Below, in pieces: positions 56,231-64,000 of a stretch of DNA of 64,000 nt. The position numbers and the translations under genes are program-made. Source of the stretch: Herbaspirillum sp. LeCh32-8 (GTDB lineage Bacteria > Pseudomonadota > Gammaproteobacteria > Burkholderiales > Burkholderiaceae_D); the NCBI RefSeq assembly GCF_017814915.1, contig NZ_JAGIPZ010000005.1:264582-328581 (forward strand), given 5' to 3'. The notes beneath the pieces were generated by a model. The model did no database searches. It had not been told where the DNA came from and was given only the letters and a program-made list of their open reading frames with translations. The first letter of the stretch is position 1. Every line of letters begins with the position of its first letter.

Positions 56231-56662
56231 TCAGGTCGAGTTTTTCTGAGAAAACGGGCTGACATTGCCCGCATTGAGTGCATTGATCTCTCTCTGCAGA
56301 TTCGCCACTTGCTCGACGAGGCTGATTTCGCGGCAGATACTTTCTTCGAGAAGATGAGTTAGCCGCGCTATCGCTTCATCCTTCCACTCAGGTTCATTTG
56401 AGGATTCTGCTTGGTGCTCGGCGGCCGATGGCGTCGTGTCCGGCAGCTCAATATCTACTTTTTCTGCAGCCTCAATAGCCGCAATTAATGTCGCGAAGCT
56501 AGTGCGAGATCTGACAATCGATGATCGGTGCTTTCCAGCCTCTTCCGCCACCGACTTCAGAGAAATTGGGACATCTTTTGAAATCCGAGCGGGAGTGCGA
56601 TCTTTAATTCTCTGCAGAGCGTCGAAGTATTCTTGCAAGCTATTTCCCTTGGTTTCCGTCAA
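56231..56662 (-). CDS. TnpC-like accessory protein of a recombinase trio
   Basis: A 143-residue protein at the end of the recombinase operon, one base after the third recombinase stop. The N-terminal half has a helix-turn-helix-like region (SLKSVAEEAGKHRSSIVRSR, about 34-53). The C-terminal part (about 92-130) has a heptad pattern LLEESICREISLVEQVANLQ suited to a coiled coil. TnpC of Tn554 occupies the same place and size and modulates insertion orientation and efficiency. Assignment is by position and shape. Confidence 0.6.
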   Translation of the reverse strand: MTETKGNSLQEYFDALQRIKDRTPARISKDVPISLKSVAEEAGKHRSSIVRSRTSFATLIAAIEAAEKVDIELPDTTPSAAEHQAESSNEPEWKDEAIARLTHLLEESICREISLVEQVANLQREINALNAGNVSPFSQKNST

Positions 56663-56663
56663 A

Positions 56664-58634
56664 CTACGCTCGCATGATCCGGTTATAAAAATTCTGAAGA
56701 ATCGCTAACTCAGCGGACTCCATTCTCCACATCACTGACTGACTCACAAGTTCACCCAATCCCTTCACTTTAGCCCGAATATGCCGTTCGAGTTTGGGGC
56801 TGCTGATTGCGGCTCGTGTGCAGTCCAGGCACGAAATGACAGATCTGAAAGCGCGTTTGGTACATGTTCCCGTCTCGGTACATCCTCCTAGAGGCGTTTC
56901 CTTGTAAGCGAGCTCCCCCTTTTTAATCATAGAGAGCGTGCTCTCACGGCTTGGCAGCAAGCCCTTTTTCTTCAATGCCTCAACATGTGCTCCGTGGGCT
57001 CCGTGCATTTTTTGCGGAGAAAAAAGTACGTGAGCTGTATAGGACAGCATCTGAGACTCATCTTGAGACTCTTGATAAAAGGCCGCAAAATGCTCCTTGA
57101 AATTATGAAGCAACTCAGTTACATACTGGCTTCCGCGGGCATAGTAGTGCGACATCGCGGCAGTAATGTGTTTAAGTTGGCGCCGTAGTGTGGAGAAACT
57201 CACAAGACCGCTCGCAGAGGAGTACAAGGCAAGAGAACGTCGAAATTGGTGGTAGGTGACATTCCAAGCCTGGCCAATAGTGAACTTTTCCTCAGTTCTC
57301 CAGGCGCGATGAGGATCAATAAATTCGAGTTCGCACACGTCTTCTTCAGTAAGAGTGATGTCAATGGCTTTCAATACGTTTTTTGCTTCTGCCGTTGTCA
57401 TATCTGCCGCTGATTGGCCGTCAAAAGATATGTCGTCTCTTTGCGGAAATTTTGAAAACGGGATATGAGACGAAGTAAGAAACAAGGGAATATATTTTTT
57501 CTTGGATTTATCGGCTGCAGAGACATACCTCCAAAGCCAAAGACAGATTTTTCTTGCCAATGAAATGGCTCTGGCGCCTTCTGGTGATGTCACCCATCTG
57601 ACATGGTAGGGGCGGCCGTTATTAAATTTCGTCGTTTTCCCCAAAATTTCATAGACGAACTTTCCTTCAACTTCTGCATTTTTCAAGCAGTCGTGGGCCA
57701 GTGTTCGCGTCTCTCCATTCCGCATACCCGAATAAGCAAGGACGGCGATTTTGCAGACACACTGCATCTGACGAATCAAGGAAGCGACGTTATACAGATA
57801 CTTCACACCTCGGCCTTCAAAGTACTTGGTGAGACCGTGTTTTTCTGCAAGAGCAGCGATTTCTCGGGCTCTTGCGTTGCTAGACTTTGAGGTAACAGGC
57901 GTATGACTATCTTTGAAGCTTATCTCTTCGTCCGGAAATATTGAGATCGCATCCGAGGAGAACATCAGGAGCCTGTCCACAACCCCTTCAAAGCTCTGAA
58001 TCTCGGACTCCAGAAATTCCAAAATGCGGCTGTAGATGGCCGTCGGTATCGGAGGGTGCTGTAGTACTTCGCGGTCCTTTCCGAGCCCTTTCTTCATCCT
58101 TTCAAAAGTTTTCCCGTTGACGATTTCGCAGCCGCTATCAACCGGATCTACTTGGCGGAGCATTGCGAGGGTGTCTCCGACTGCTTTGGTACTGACGACG
58201 GTAGAAAGGTAATCGCCGAGCAGAATTGGCTTGGATAGCACATCTGAAACTCTGACTTTCCGAAGCGATGCGTACGTCGCAATCAGTGCTAATTGCCGAG
58301 CATGTTTCTCGATTGTAGAGAATGCATACGGCATCCCAAGATTTTTCCAAATCGAGACGAAAATGAACCACTTGATTTCCTCCACCAATTCCCGCTTCAC
58401 GTTTGAAGCATGATGTTTGCACCAGTTTGCGAAGTAGATTTTCAGTTTTCGTGACGTATAGGGAGTGAAGTCCCAAGAGTCATCCCCATAAGTTGAGAGA
58501 ATGGAGCCATCTATGTTCCTGCTGATGACGTGATCATTTGGCGGGCGAGATAGCGGGCCTGACGCTGAAAAAGAGTCCGGCGGAAATTTTGTTGGTGCTA
58601 GCTGCAGCTTTGGGAGATAGGAATAGGCCGCCAT
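56664..58634 (-). CDS. Tyrosine recombinase 3 of trio
   Basis: A 656-residue site-specific recombinase. Catalytic box: Arg305 in YSGMRNGETR, the H-x-x-R element His462...Arg465 in YHQFRRSLAL, a later His489 and Tyr497/Tyr498 in SHYYARGS. The long N-terminal part (about 1-285) is expected to bind arm or core DNA. The C-terminus has a cysteine cluster (CTETGTC, CLDC) that may bind metal. It is six bases after the middle recombinase stop. Residues for catalysis seem complete. Confidence 0.85.
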   Translation of the reverse strand: MAAYSYLPKLQLAPTKFPPDSFSASGPLSRPPNDHVISRNIDGSILSTYGDDSWDFTPYTSRKLKIYFANWCKHHASNVKRELVEEIKWFIFVSIWKNLGMPYAFSTIEKHARQLALIATYASLRKVRVSDVLSKPILLGDYLSTVVSTKAVGDTLAMLRQVDPVDSGCEIVNGKTFERMKKGLGKDREVLQHPPIPTAIYSRILEFLESEIQSFEGVVDRLLMFSSDAISIFPDEEISFKDSHTPVTSKSSNARAREIAALAEKHGLTKYFEGRGVKYLYNVASLIRQMQCVCKIAVLAYSGMRNGETRTLAHDCLKNAEVEGKFVYEILGKTTKFNNGRPYHVRWVTSPEGARAISLARKICLWLWRYVSAADKSKKKYIPLFLTSSHIPFSKFPQRDDISFDGQSAADMTTAEAKNVLKAIDITLTEEDVCELEFIDPHRAWRTEEKFTIGQAWNVTYHQFRRSLALYSSASGLVSFSTLRRQLKHITAAMSHYYARGSQYVTELLHNFKEHFAAFYQESQDESQMLSYTAHVLFSPQKMHGAHGAHVEALKKKGLLPSRESTLSMIKKGELAYKETPLGGCTETGTCTKRAFRSVISCLDCTRAAISSPKLERHIRAKVKGLGELVSQSVMWRMESAELAILQNFYNRIMRA

Positions 58635-58639
58635 TCAAT

Positions 58640-60580
58640 TCAATCCGTTGCAATATTCAAGTCAATCAGCATGTCGTATTTTTTCGCCCAGTAGGGATCA
58701 AGCGCGCCGGTGACGCGTATCTCTTCTTCAATTCTGGCTGTAAGTCGTTCGTGATCGGTTGATTGATGAGATATCTCAGTAACAATTGCGGAAATACGCT
58801 GAAGCGTGACGCCAAATAGCTCCGAAAATTTCTCTGGTGTTGGCGATAAATGTCTGGTCTGTTCAATACAAAATTTGTAACTGAGTAATTTCCGCACATC
58901 CTTTTCGTCCGCATGAACGCTGTAGTATTTGCAATCCAGGCAGCCCTCCTCTTGTTTGCAGTCCGGGGCAATGGTGGGATTGCCGACCGATTTGGCCAGT
59001 GCGGGATTACCGTAGCTGCCGCAATCTCCCAACGGGGCGGCGCTATCACTCTGACTCGGCTTTCTTCGCCGTTTGAGGACCTGCCTCATGCGAGCAAGAA
59101 AGGAGGTCATTTCCTCTCTATGTTCGTCCTCTGTTCCTGTCGCGTAGTGCGATGCAGCTGTTTCCTTTGATGTTTGCAGGATCTTCGCCGCAGTTGCGAA
59201 ATCGACCGTCTTCTGGAGATGATTGAACTTACTCGCTCGCCACTGCCGCGTGAGGATCTTGGGGATTGCTCCGCCGAATTGAGCCGCGAGCCGCTTAAAG
59301 ATGTAATTCAAATGGCAGCCATGGATTTTCCGAAATTTCCGCCGCCCTACAATTTCCCTTTCAATGCATAGGAACAGGTAGGGCGATTTGTCACGCCCTA
59401 GAATAAATTTCCTTAGCTTTAAATACAGCTTGAAAAACTGTAGGTATTGATTGCTGAGATAGAACGATACGGGCTTGTTTCGAGCGCGAGCTTTAACTTC
59501 ATGAAAGCCTTGTTTATCTGCCCTTTTGAAATCAGATCTAGTCCATTTCAGATTTCTCACTTGAGTCCAATTCATTCCTGTAGCAGCAACAAAAAGTACG
59601 AGAAATGCATCGCATGCTGACATGGCTAGAAACATTCTCCATATGTGTCGCTTATCTTTGTTAGCAAGATCGAACTGTAGTTGTGCTTGACGAGTTTTTG
59701 CACGCACATTGCTAGCATTCATTTCCCTAATAGAGTAAGAGGCACGTATTTCAGCCTCATTTGCTATTCGGCCTTCGAAATAGTTGAAAGCTCGGGGATA
59801 AGCAAAGAGCTGATTGTCTTTAGGAGCTGCGAGTGACGGTGCTACAAATCCAGTCCTGCTAGGCATAAGCCAGGCGGAATTCCCCGGCCAGCCCAGAAAC
59901 CCTGGAAGCTCCAGCTTATGAGGGTATAACAATCCTTCTAAGCAGAACTTTGCGATACCCGTAAAAACCATCTCACAGACGGCCAGAACATTCCCCTGAT
60001 CACTAGCTTTAGGCGCTATCGTTTCTTTGTAACTCCAGCGAGTTCGGGCCGTCATGAAATTCTTAACGACGTATTCAACATCCAATGCGCGACAGAGAAG
60101 CGCCGACACTAGTCTAAGTACTGTTGTGTACGTTCTTAGTCCAATTTCATCGCTGTGATAGTGCTCTAACCGATGAGCCTGATACGCAAGAAGGGCTTTC
60201 TCCGCGGCTCCTAAAGAGATGAGCGCTTTGGTATGCCCATTTTTATCGCTCCAATTCATGAAGGCAACGAATTCACTCAGCTTTTGAAAGAGGGTGTAGT
60301 TGCCCTCCATCCGTAAAGTAAAGCGATCTTGAATATGCCCTAGCAATCTTTTTACAGCTGGGTACCTTTTCTTTTCAAGCGATGAGAGTGTCACGACACT
60401 CCCGCGCTTCACGCCCCGCTTATTCTCAGACTCTCGATCACGATAGAGAATGGCCCCTATATCGACGCTGTTCGAATCCGAAAAATCTATAATCAGATTT
60501 TCCAGCTGGGCATTTAAATCGATCTTTCCAATCTCAATAAACTCCACATTCAGACGGCCAGCAATTTCTTTTTTTCTCAT
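58640..60580 (-). CDS. Tyrosine recombinase 2 of trio, probably degenerate active site
   Basis: A 646-residue protein of the tyrosine recombinase class. In the first catalytic position it reads ATGMNWTQVRNL, with Asn337 instead of Arg. The H-x-x-R box reads LTRQWRAS (Arg445/Arg448, no His in the usual place), and the candidate nucleophile is Tyr479 in SHYATGTEDE. The C-terminal CKQEEGCLDCKYYSVH is Cys-rich like the third recombinase. It lies nine bases after the first recombinase. It may have a structural rather than cleaving role. Confidence 0.75.
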   Translation of the reverse strand: MRKKEIAGRLNVEFIEIGKIDLNAQLENLIIDFSDSNSVDIGAILYRDRESENKRGVKRGSVVTLSSLEKKRYPAVKRLLGHIQDRFTLRMEGNYTLFQKLSEFVAFMNWSDKNGHTKALISLGAAEKALLAYQAHRLEHYHSDEIGLRTYTTVLRLVSALLCRALDVEYVVKNFMTARTRWSYKETIAPKASDQGNVLAVCEMVFTGIAKFCLEGLLYPHKLELPGFLGWPGNSAWLMPSRTGFVAPSLAAPKDNQLFAYPRAFNYFEGRIANEAEIRASYSIREMNASNVRAKTRQAQLQFDLANKDKRHIWRMFLAMSACDAFLVLFVAATGMNWTQVRNLKWTRSDFKRADKQGFHEVKARARNKPVSFYLSNQYLQFFKLYLKLRKFILGRDKSPYLFLCIEREIVGRRKFRKIHGCHLNYIFKRLAAQFGGAIPKILTRQWRASKFNHLQKTVDFATAAKILQTSKETAASHYATGTEDEHREEMTSFLARMRQVLKRRRKPSQSDSAAPLGDCGSYGNPALAKSVGNPTIAPDCKQEEGCLDCKYYSVHADEKDVRKLLSYKFCIEQTRHLSPTPEKFSELFGVTLQRISAIVTEISHQSTDHERLTARIEEEIRVTGALDPYWAKKYDMLIDLNIATD

Positions 60581-60588
60581 TTCAGTGC

Positions 60589-62067
60589 TTATTGCGCCAT
60601 TTCTGGGCGACTGTTTTTTGCAATTTCGGTTAGCTCTTTGAGTCTCTTCTCAAAGTTTGTTTGTGCATCATGCGCACTCTTCAATCGCTCTCGATAACCA
60701 ATATATCTTTCGGTTGTCTTGAAGCTTTCGTGCCCCATACGAGCCTGCACATAACTCATTGCCGCTGAATAAGTAATCTCTTTTCTTTCGATTCTTTCAT
60801 TCTGCGCGTCAGCGAGATTCATCCCAAACGATGCTCTGAGGTCGTGAAATCGATAGTTGAAGTCGGGGATGCGCTCTCTCATTTTTGGTAGGACGTATTC
60901 GGCAATGAACACCCGAACCAAACCACCCTCACGAAAATATCGTAGTTCATTATGTGCGTTGAACTGAGCCCTGTTACCACTGAAGTCGTACAACGGGTTT
61001 CCATTTCTGGACAGGAAGATCAGTGATCTGTCGGATTCGACCGTCACTTTTTTCAGCCTGCGTTTGTACCGATCGCTGCTGAGGTATGTCTGCACTTTTT
61101 CATACAGCCATATTGGTATGTATAAGACCCCTAGCTTTGAGTTCTTAGTATCAATTTGGCGACCGGGTCCAATTGGCAATCTGATTTCTGACGCCAGCTC
61201 AGGTATCGCAGCCGAAAAGTCTCTTGCACGCAGAGTGAGGATGGTCTGAATTCTTCCGCCGGTATATAGCGCGAGAAGGTGGATCAGCGTCATCTCTGTA
61301 TGTCCTAGCTCGACTAGCGTTTCCACTAACAGCGTCTGATGCTCCATCGAGAGAGGGTAAAGTTTTCCGTCATCTTCGATATATTCAGCATGGGCGTCAG
61401 GTTCGGCTTTTGCCGACTTGATAGAAAGGTTTGTTGTCTGGACTGTCCGTGTTACTGCGGCGCCAGTTTGGTAGGTCCATCTAATGCGTACCTCTTTGAC
61501 TTTGAACGGAGCATTGAGGAAATGCTCAGGCTTCTCCTTCATTAGCCAGGTATAGAACCTAACTACGCTATTCATTCTTCTTTTTGCGGTGCTTATGGCA
61601 ATATCGCCGGCTTGAATTGAGTCATTCAATCTGGCGAAGTATCGATAGGTTGGCTTTTTAGCGTCCCTAGATGGAAATTCGAGGTAGTCGATTTGTTCTT
61701 CATCCAGAAATCTTTTATAGGCACCGAGATCGCTTGCCGCGGACCACAAGGTCTTCATTTTGTGCACGTCGTCTTTTTCTACACGCCAAAGAAGATATAG
61801 ATTCGCATCGCTCCATTGGCTGCCGTCCTGATTGATTACGACCGGATATCTGTTGAAGCTCAAATTTTGCTTGGGGCGAAGTGAGTTCTCTCGTTTGAGG
61901 AAGTGATATGTCACCACTTCCCCGGTTCTCGGGTGAGTGAGTGTTCTTTCGGTGGCACCAGGTGTATCGCCAGCGCAGGTAACTGTTGCCTCAAAGGAAG
62001 GCAATACGATTTTTCCCTTGATGAGATCTTTCGCTCTTTTTATTGCTTTTTTGAAAATGTTGCTCAT
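60589..62067 (-). CDS. Tyrosine recombinase 1 of trio
   Basis: A 492-residue recombinase. Canonical residues: Arg272 in LYTGGRIQTILTLRARDF, His408-Asp-Leu-Arg411 in FHDLRASFGMN, Gly445-His446 in RMGHES and nucleophile Tyr455 in TTERYIGYRERL. An N-terminal SAM-like region spans about 85-210. It is the first gene of the four-gene minus-strand operon. It probably carries out strand exchange with the third recombinase at the gloA site (inference). Confidence 0.88.
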   Translation of the reverse strand: MSNIFKKAIKRAKDLIKGKIVLPSFEATVTCAGDTPGATERTLTHPRTGEVVTYHFLKRENSLRPKQNLSFNRYPVVINQDGSQWSDANLYLLWRVEKDDVHKMKTLWSAASDLGAYKRFLDEEQIDYLEFPSRDAKKPTYRYFARLNDSIQAGDIAISTAKRRMNSVVRFYTWLMKEKPEHFLNAPFKVKEVRIRWTYQTGAAVTRTVQTTNLSIKSAKAEPDAHAEYIEDDGKLYPLSMEHQTLLVETLVELGHTEMTLIHLLALYTGGRIQTILTLRARDFSAAIPELASEIRLPIGPGRQIDTKNSKLGVLYIPIWLYEKVQTYLSSDRYKRRLKKVTVESDRSLIFLSRNGNPLYDFSGNRAQFNAHNELRYFREGGLVRVFIAEYVLPKMRERIPDFNYRFHDLRASFGMNLADAQNERIERKEITYSAAMSYVQARMGHESFKTTERYIGYRERLKSAHDAQTNFEKRLKELTEIAKNSRPEMAQ

Positions 62068-62192
62068 AAACTATTTGTTGCCGGGTCAGTGCGTTGTTGT
62101 CCGTGCGTTCTGAAAGACCTAAAATGGCCATACACAATTTGTATTGAAAAGCCGCATTCTGTATTAAGCAAAATGCTCATCACGAAATAACT

Positions 62193-62214
62193 ATTGCTCG
62201 TCATAATGAGCAAT
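62193..62214. promoter_or_regulatory. Candidate Xre operator
   Basis: ATTGCTC / GAGCAAT inverted repeat with 8-nt centre between the recombinase operon and the divergent xre gene; a second half-site TGCTCATCA lies 20 nt to the left. It is placed to control both promoters. Confidence 0.55.
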
Positions 62215-62249
62215 TCTCAACACGGCGCGCATCTTAGCATGAAATCCCG

Positions 62250-62552
62250 ATGAGTCAAGAACCCAATAAAATGAGCGAAGAAGCAATAAAAGAGTGCTTT
62301 GGAGAAAATCTGAAGTTCGCTCGCATGCGACTAGGGCTGTCACAAACAGAATTAGCTGCTCGGGCCGATGTGCAACGAATGGTCGTAGGCAATGTCGAAA
62401 AGGGCGATCACAACGCAACATTTAAGGTGCTCGTTCGCCTGTGTTTGGCGGTCGGATATCACCCAACTGATTTATTCAATCCAGGCTTTTTGCAGTTCGC
62501 CCCACGAGCCGTGGCAGCCGAAAATGCAGCATCGATGGACGGCAGCAAGTAG
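62250..62552 (+). CDS. Xre-family helix-turn-helix regulator
   Basis: A 100-residue Cro/C1-type DNA-binding protein. The HTH spans about 18-70 with RMRLGLSQTELAARADVQR and VGNVEKGDHNATFKVLVRL. It is divergent from the recombinase trio with 182 nt between and a palindrome there, so it is the likely repressor of island excision/integration. A start seven codons downstream is possible. It ends before a strong terminator. Confidence 0.85.
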   Translation: MSQEPNKMSEEAIKECFGENLKFARMRLGLSQTELAARADVQRMVVGNVEKGDHNATFKVLVRLCLAVGYHPTDLFNPGFLQFAPRAVAAENAASMDGSK

Positions 62553-62687
62553 TCCATTTGGATCCATCAACGGGATCGGGACAGCGGCGTCAATGTTCAG
62601 AGTTAATGCTGAATTTTTGAGTAAAGCGTTGCGCACCTAAGTGCTGAAATATCCGGTGTCAGATAGCAGCCGATGTGCGGAGTCCGC

Positions 62688-62722
62688 AAAAAAAATGCCC
62701 CGAATAATCGGGGCTTTTTTTT
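62688..62722. terminator. Terminator after xre
   Basis: GCCCCGA / TCGGGGC stem with a four-base loop, eight A before and eight T after, so bidirectional. Confidence 0.85.
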
Positions 62723-62848
62723 GCGTGGTGTGATTTGGTTTTTAGGCTGCATTGGTGATTAAAACCACGAGAATCATGATCACCATATTAGCTACATGAA
62801 CCGCTAGATTGCAGATGAATTTGCAGCTCCACCGCACGACTGCAATAA

Positions 62849-62865
62849 TGAGAAAAATGTTCTCA
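62849..62865. promoter_or_regulatory. Inverted repeat upstream of antitoxin-like gene
   Basis: TGAGAA-AAATG-TTCTCA, 14 nt before the start codon of the Xre/ParS-like gene; position fits an autoregulatory operator. Confidence 0.5.
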
Positions 62866-62878
62866 CATCAGAACCACC

Positions 62879-63283
62879 ATGCAAAATCCCAAATTCGAGA
62901 CTGCACCAATCTTCGCAAACAACGTCTCTGGCTTTCTGGCATTTCTTCGGATAGACGAGGAGTCCACCATCATTTCACCACGTCGTTTCAGCCTGGCGTT
63001 AAGTATTGATGTGCGAACTCTAGCGGCGGACGCCGCTATCCATCAAAACACTATTCTCCACGCACCGGCATCAGAAAGCGTACAACGACACCTTCGTGAC
63101 TCTTTGCGGATCATTCGCGCTAGCATCGACATCTCCGGGCACGTAGAAAAGTCGATCTTCTGGTATAAAAACAGTCACATTCCATTGTTCGACTACATGA
63201 CCGCTCAAACCTTGGTTTCCAAAGGCCGCACTGATGATCTCATGCGCTATCTTCAGTCCCTGGACATTGGTTTTACAGGATGA
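62879..63283 (+). CDS. Xre/MbcA/ParS-like antitoxin-domain protein
   Basis: A 134-residue protein. The C-terminal block NSHIPLFDYMTAQTLVSKGRTDDLMRYL fits the toxin-binding domain of Xre/MbcA/ParS antitoxins (family pattern PL..F.G.TP..L...G....V..YL). The N-terminal part (about 35-95) could be a divergent helix-turn-helix. Such antitoxins usually pair with a RES-domain toxin. None follows: the next gene is gloA. It may be an orphan or have another role. Confidence 0.6.
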   Translation: MQNPKFETAPIFANNVSGFLAFLRIDEESTIISPRRFSLALSIDVRTLAADAAIHQNTILHAPASESVQRHLRDSLRIIRASIDISGHVEKSIFWYKNSHIPLFDYMTAQTLVSKGRTDDLMRYLQSLDIGFTG

Positions 63284-63426
63284 GCAACCCGCTACTGATG
63301 AAGCTTCGAGCTCGCTTGCAAAGATGTATCTCCTGCCGGCACTGAACAGTTTCCATCGCAGCGCGTCCCCTCCAAATGTACGATAATCCATGCTTTGAAT
63401 TTCTAGCCAGATGAAGGAATAGCCAA

Positions 63427-63831
63427 ATGCGACTGCTGCATACAATGCTACGAGTGGGTGACCTTGATCGCTCCATCAACTTCTACACCGAGGTATTAGG
63501 TATGAAGTTGTTGCGCCGTAGTGATTACCCGGATGGAAAGTTCACGCTTGCATTCGTGGGCTATGGAGAAGAGAGCGCTCATACTGTGTTGGAGCTGACT
63601 CATAACTGGGACACGAAGAGCTACGACTTGGGTAATGGCTATGGCCATATTGCCATCGAAGTGGACGATGCCTATGCGGCTTGCGACGCTGTGAAGAAAA
63701 TGGGCGGACAAGTAACGCGTGAAGCAGGCCCCATGAAACATGGGAAAACTGTTATTGCGTTTGTTCAGGACCCAGATGGATATAAAATCGAATTTATCCA
63801 GAAAAAAGAGCACTACAACGCTGCTGACTAA
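63427..63831 (+). CDS. gloA: Glyoxalase I (lactoylglutathione lyase), complete island copy
   Basis: A 134-residue complete GloA converting the methylglyoxal-glutathione hemithioacetal to S-lactoylglutathione. Metal ligands His5, Glu56, His74 and Glu122 are all present (numbering as in E. coli GloA). Against the truncated native copy I count 16 differences in 117 residues, but synonymous sites differ much more and codon use is less GC-rich. The upstream GAAGGAA gives a ribosome-binding site. It presumably replaces the function lost by island insertion. It has its own terminator. Confidence 0.95.
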   Translation: MRLLHTMLRVGDLDRSINFYTEVLGMKLLRRSDYPDGKFTLAFVGYGEESAHTVLELTHNWDTKSYDLGNGYGHIAIEVDDAYAACDAVKKMGGQVTREAGPMKHGKTVIAFVQDPDGYKIEFIQKKEHYNAAD

Positions 63832-63833
63832 AT

Positions 63834-63863
63834 AAAAAAAAGCCCGCGATTGCGGGCTTTTTT
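63834..63863. terminator. gloA terminator
   Basis: AGCCCGC / GCGGGCT stem with a four-base loop, preceded by eight A and followed by T-run. Confidence 0.85.
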
Positions 63864-63926
63864 GTTTCCGGCGCTTCGTTACCTCATCGTAGTAGCTCTA
63901 AGAATAAAGGGTGCAATAGCTAACCA

Positions 63927-63998
63927 TCACCGGCAAAGCTTACTGATCTTTCGGAGCTTTTCTTCCGCAGCCACAGCGCGCTGATGATATGCAACGGT
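63927..63998 (-). CDS. Possible C-terminal end of a gene running off the window
   Basis: On the minus strand a frame of 23 codons from the window edge ends at TGA and reads TVAYHQRAVAAEEKLRKISK and a few more residues, a helical charged pattern. It is too short to identify. Between the gloA terminator and this nothing else is seen. Confidence 0.25.
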   Translation of the reverse strand, partial: TVAYHQRAVAAEEKLRKISKLCR

Positions 63999-64000
63999 AT

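Larger units (their letters stand above)
62553..62878. other. Intergenic stretch: terminator and operator only
   Basis: It holds the xre terminator at 62,688-62,722, an AT-rich promoter-like stretch and the inverted repeat at 62,849-62,865. No coding signal is seen. Confidence 0.6.
11204..64000. mobile_element. Genomic island inserted in gloA (right end outside window)
   Basis: The left edge is the point where native gloA stops matching the GloA family. From there to the window end the DNA has lower and uneven GC, accessory genes only (catabolic clusters, a defence operon, siderophore uptake) and a tyrosine-recombinase operon. A second complete gloA near the right side supplies the lost function. 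No tRNA target is visible. I found no matching terminal repeat. After the second gloA the sequence is not recognisable as the missing 3' end of the native gloA, so the true right end is probably further right. The gene copy and the recombinases support mobility; the exact limits are inference. Confidence 0.75.

Noticed and set aside
56174..56362. Plus-strand frame opposite the TnpC-like gene
   Set aside because: It lies in the terminator and the antisense of a better-supported gene and has no start signal.
63780..63831. Second gloA as a hybrid with the native 3' end at the island right border
   Set aside because: The last 17 codons have the same less GC-rich codon use as the rest of that copy, so a hybrid junction here is not supported, though not excluded.
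1..64000. CRISPR array or tRNA attachment site
   Set aside because: No regularly spaced repeats and no tRNA-like cloverleaf were seen; the island target is gloA, not a tRNA gene.

Overview
The left flank (about 1-11,200) is a GC-rich core chromosome with the order corC-lnt-glyQ-glyS-gmhB-plsC-ygjP-like-(acyltransferase)-gloA. The gene order, GC-rich codon use, beta-proteobacterial type porin and many ABC transporters suggest a betaproteobacterium, most likely Oxalobacteraceae close to Herbaspirillum. That assignment is inference; the window holds no rRNA or tRNA.

At about 11,204 the native gloA is cut after codon 117 and lower-GC, mosaic DNA begins. It continues to the right edge of the window. 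A second, complete gloA of different codon use lies at 63,427-63,831. I read 11,204 onward as a genomic island of at least 52 kb that entered gloA and carries its own replacement gloA. Its likely mobility genes are at 56,231-62,067: three adjacent tyrosine recombinases plus a small TnpC-like protein (Tn554-type layout), facing a divergent Xre regulator. The right end of the island is not visible.

Cargo, left to right: (1) a nearly gene-free strip with three terminator-like hairpins (11,225-12,523); (2) catabolic cluster A (12,524-19,660): alpha/beta hydrolase, RidA, GntR regulator and FAH-fold enzyme, divergent from a polyamine-type ABC importer; (3) an AraC regulator with a CynX-type MFS transporter (19,708-21,810); (4) a DUF2026 protein and a three-gene Lamassu / ABC-3C anti-phage operon (21,869-26,027); (5) cluster B (26,144-33,479): D-cysteine-desulfhydrase-like and MalY/PatB-like PLP enzymes, a polar amino-acid ABC importer, a divergent RidA, then a porin; (6) a chemoreceptor (33,663); (7) a DctA symporter with a PcaB/PurB-family lyase, divergent from a HutC-type GntR regulator across two palindromes (35,392-39,103); (8) cluster C (39,126-47,155): DUF2848 and GntR, divergent from a small protein, alpha/beta hydrolase, amidohydrolase and ribose-type ABC importer; (9) an iron-uptake segment (47,298-55,636): MFS, TonB siderophore receptor, two tandem AraC paralogs and a siderophore-interacting reductase, with a CHAT protease gene embedded; (10) the recombinase operon, Xre regulator, an orphan Xre/ParS-like antitoxin and the second gloA.

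Clusters A, B and C share a cis motif (TTTGTATAAAATCC or close variants, either strand) in their divergent control regions. Clusters A and C each encode a related FadR/VanR-type GntR regulator, so the three blocks may form one regulon for uptake and breakdown of related nitrogenous organic compounds; the substrate cannot be named from sequence. The most notable items are the gloA split and replacement, the Lamassu operon, the stand-alone CHAT protein and the shared motif.
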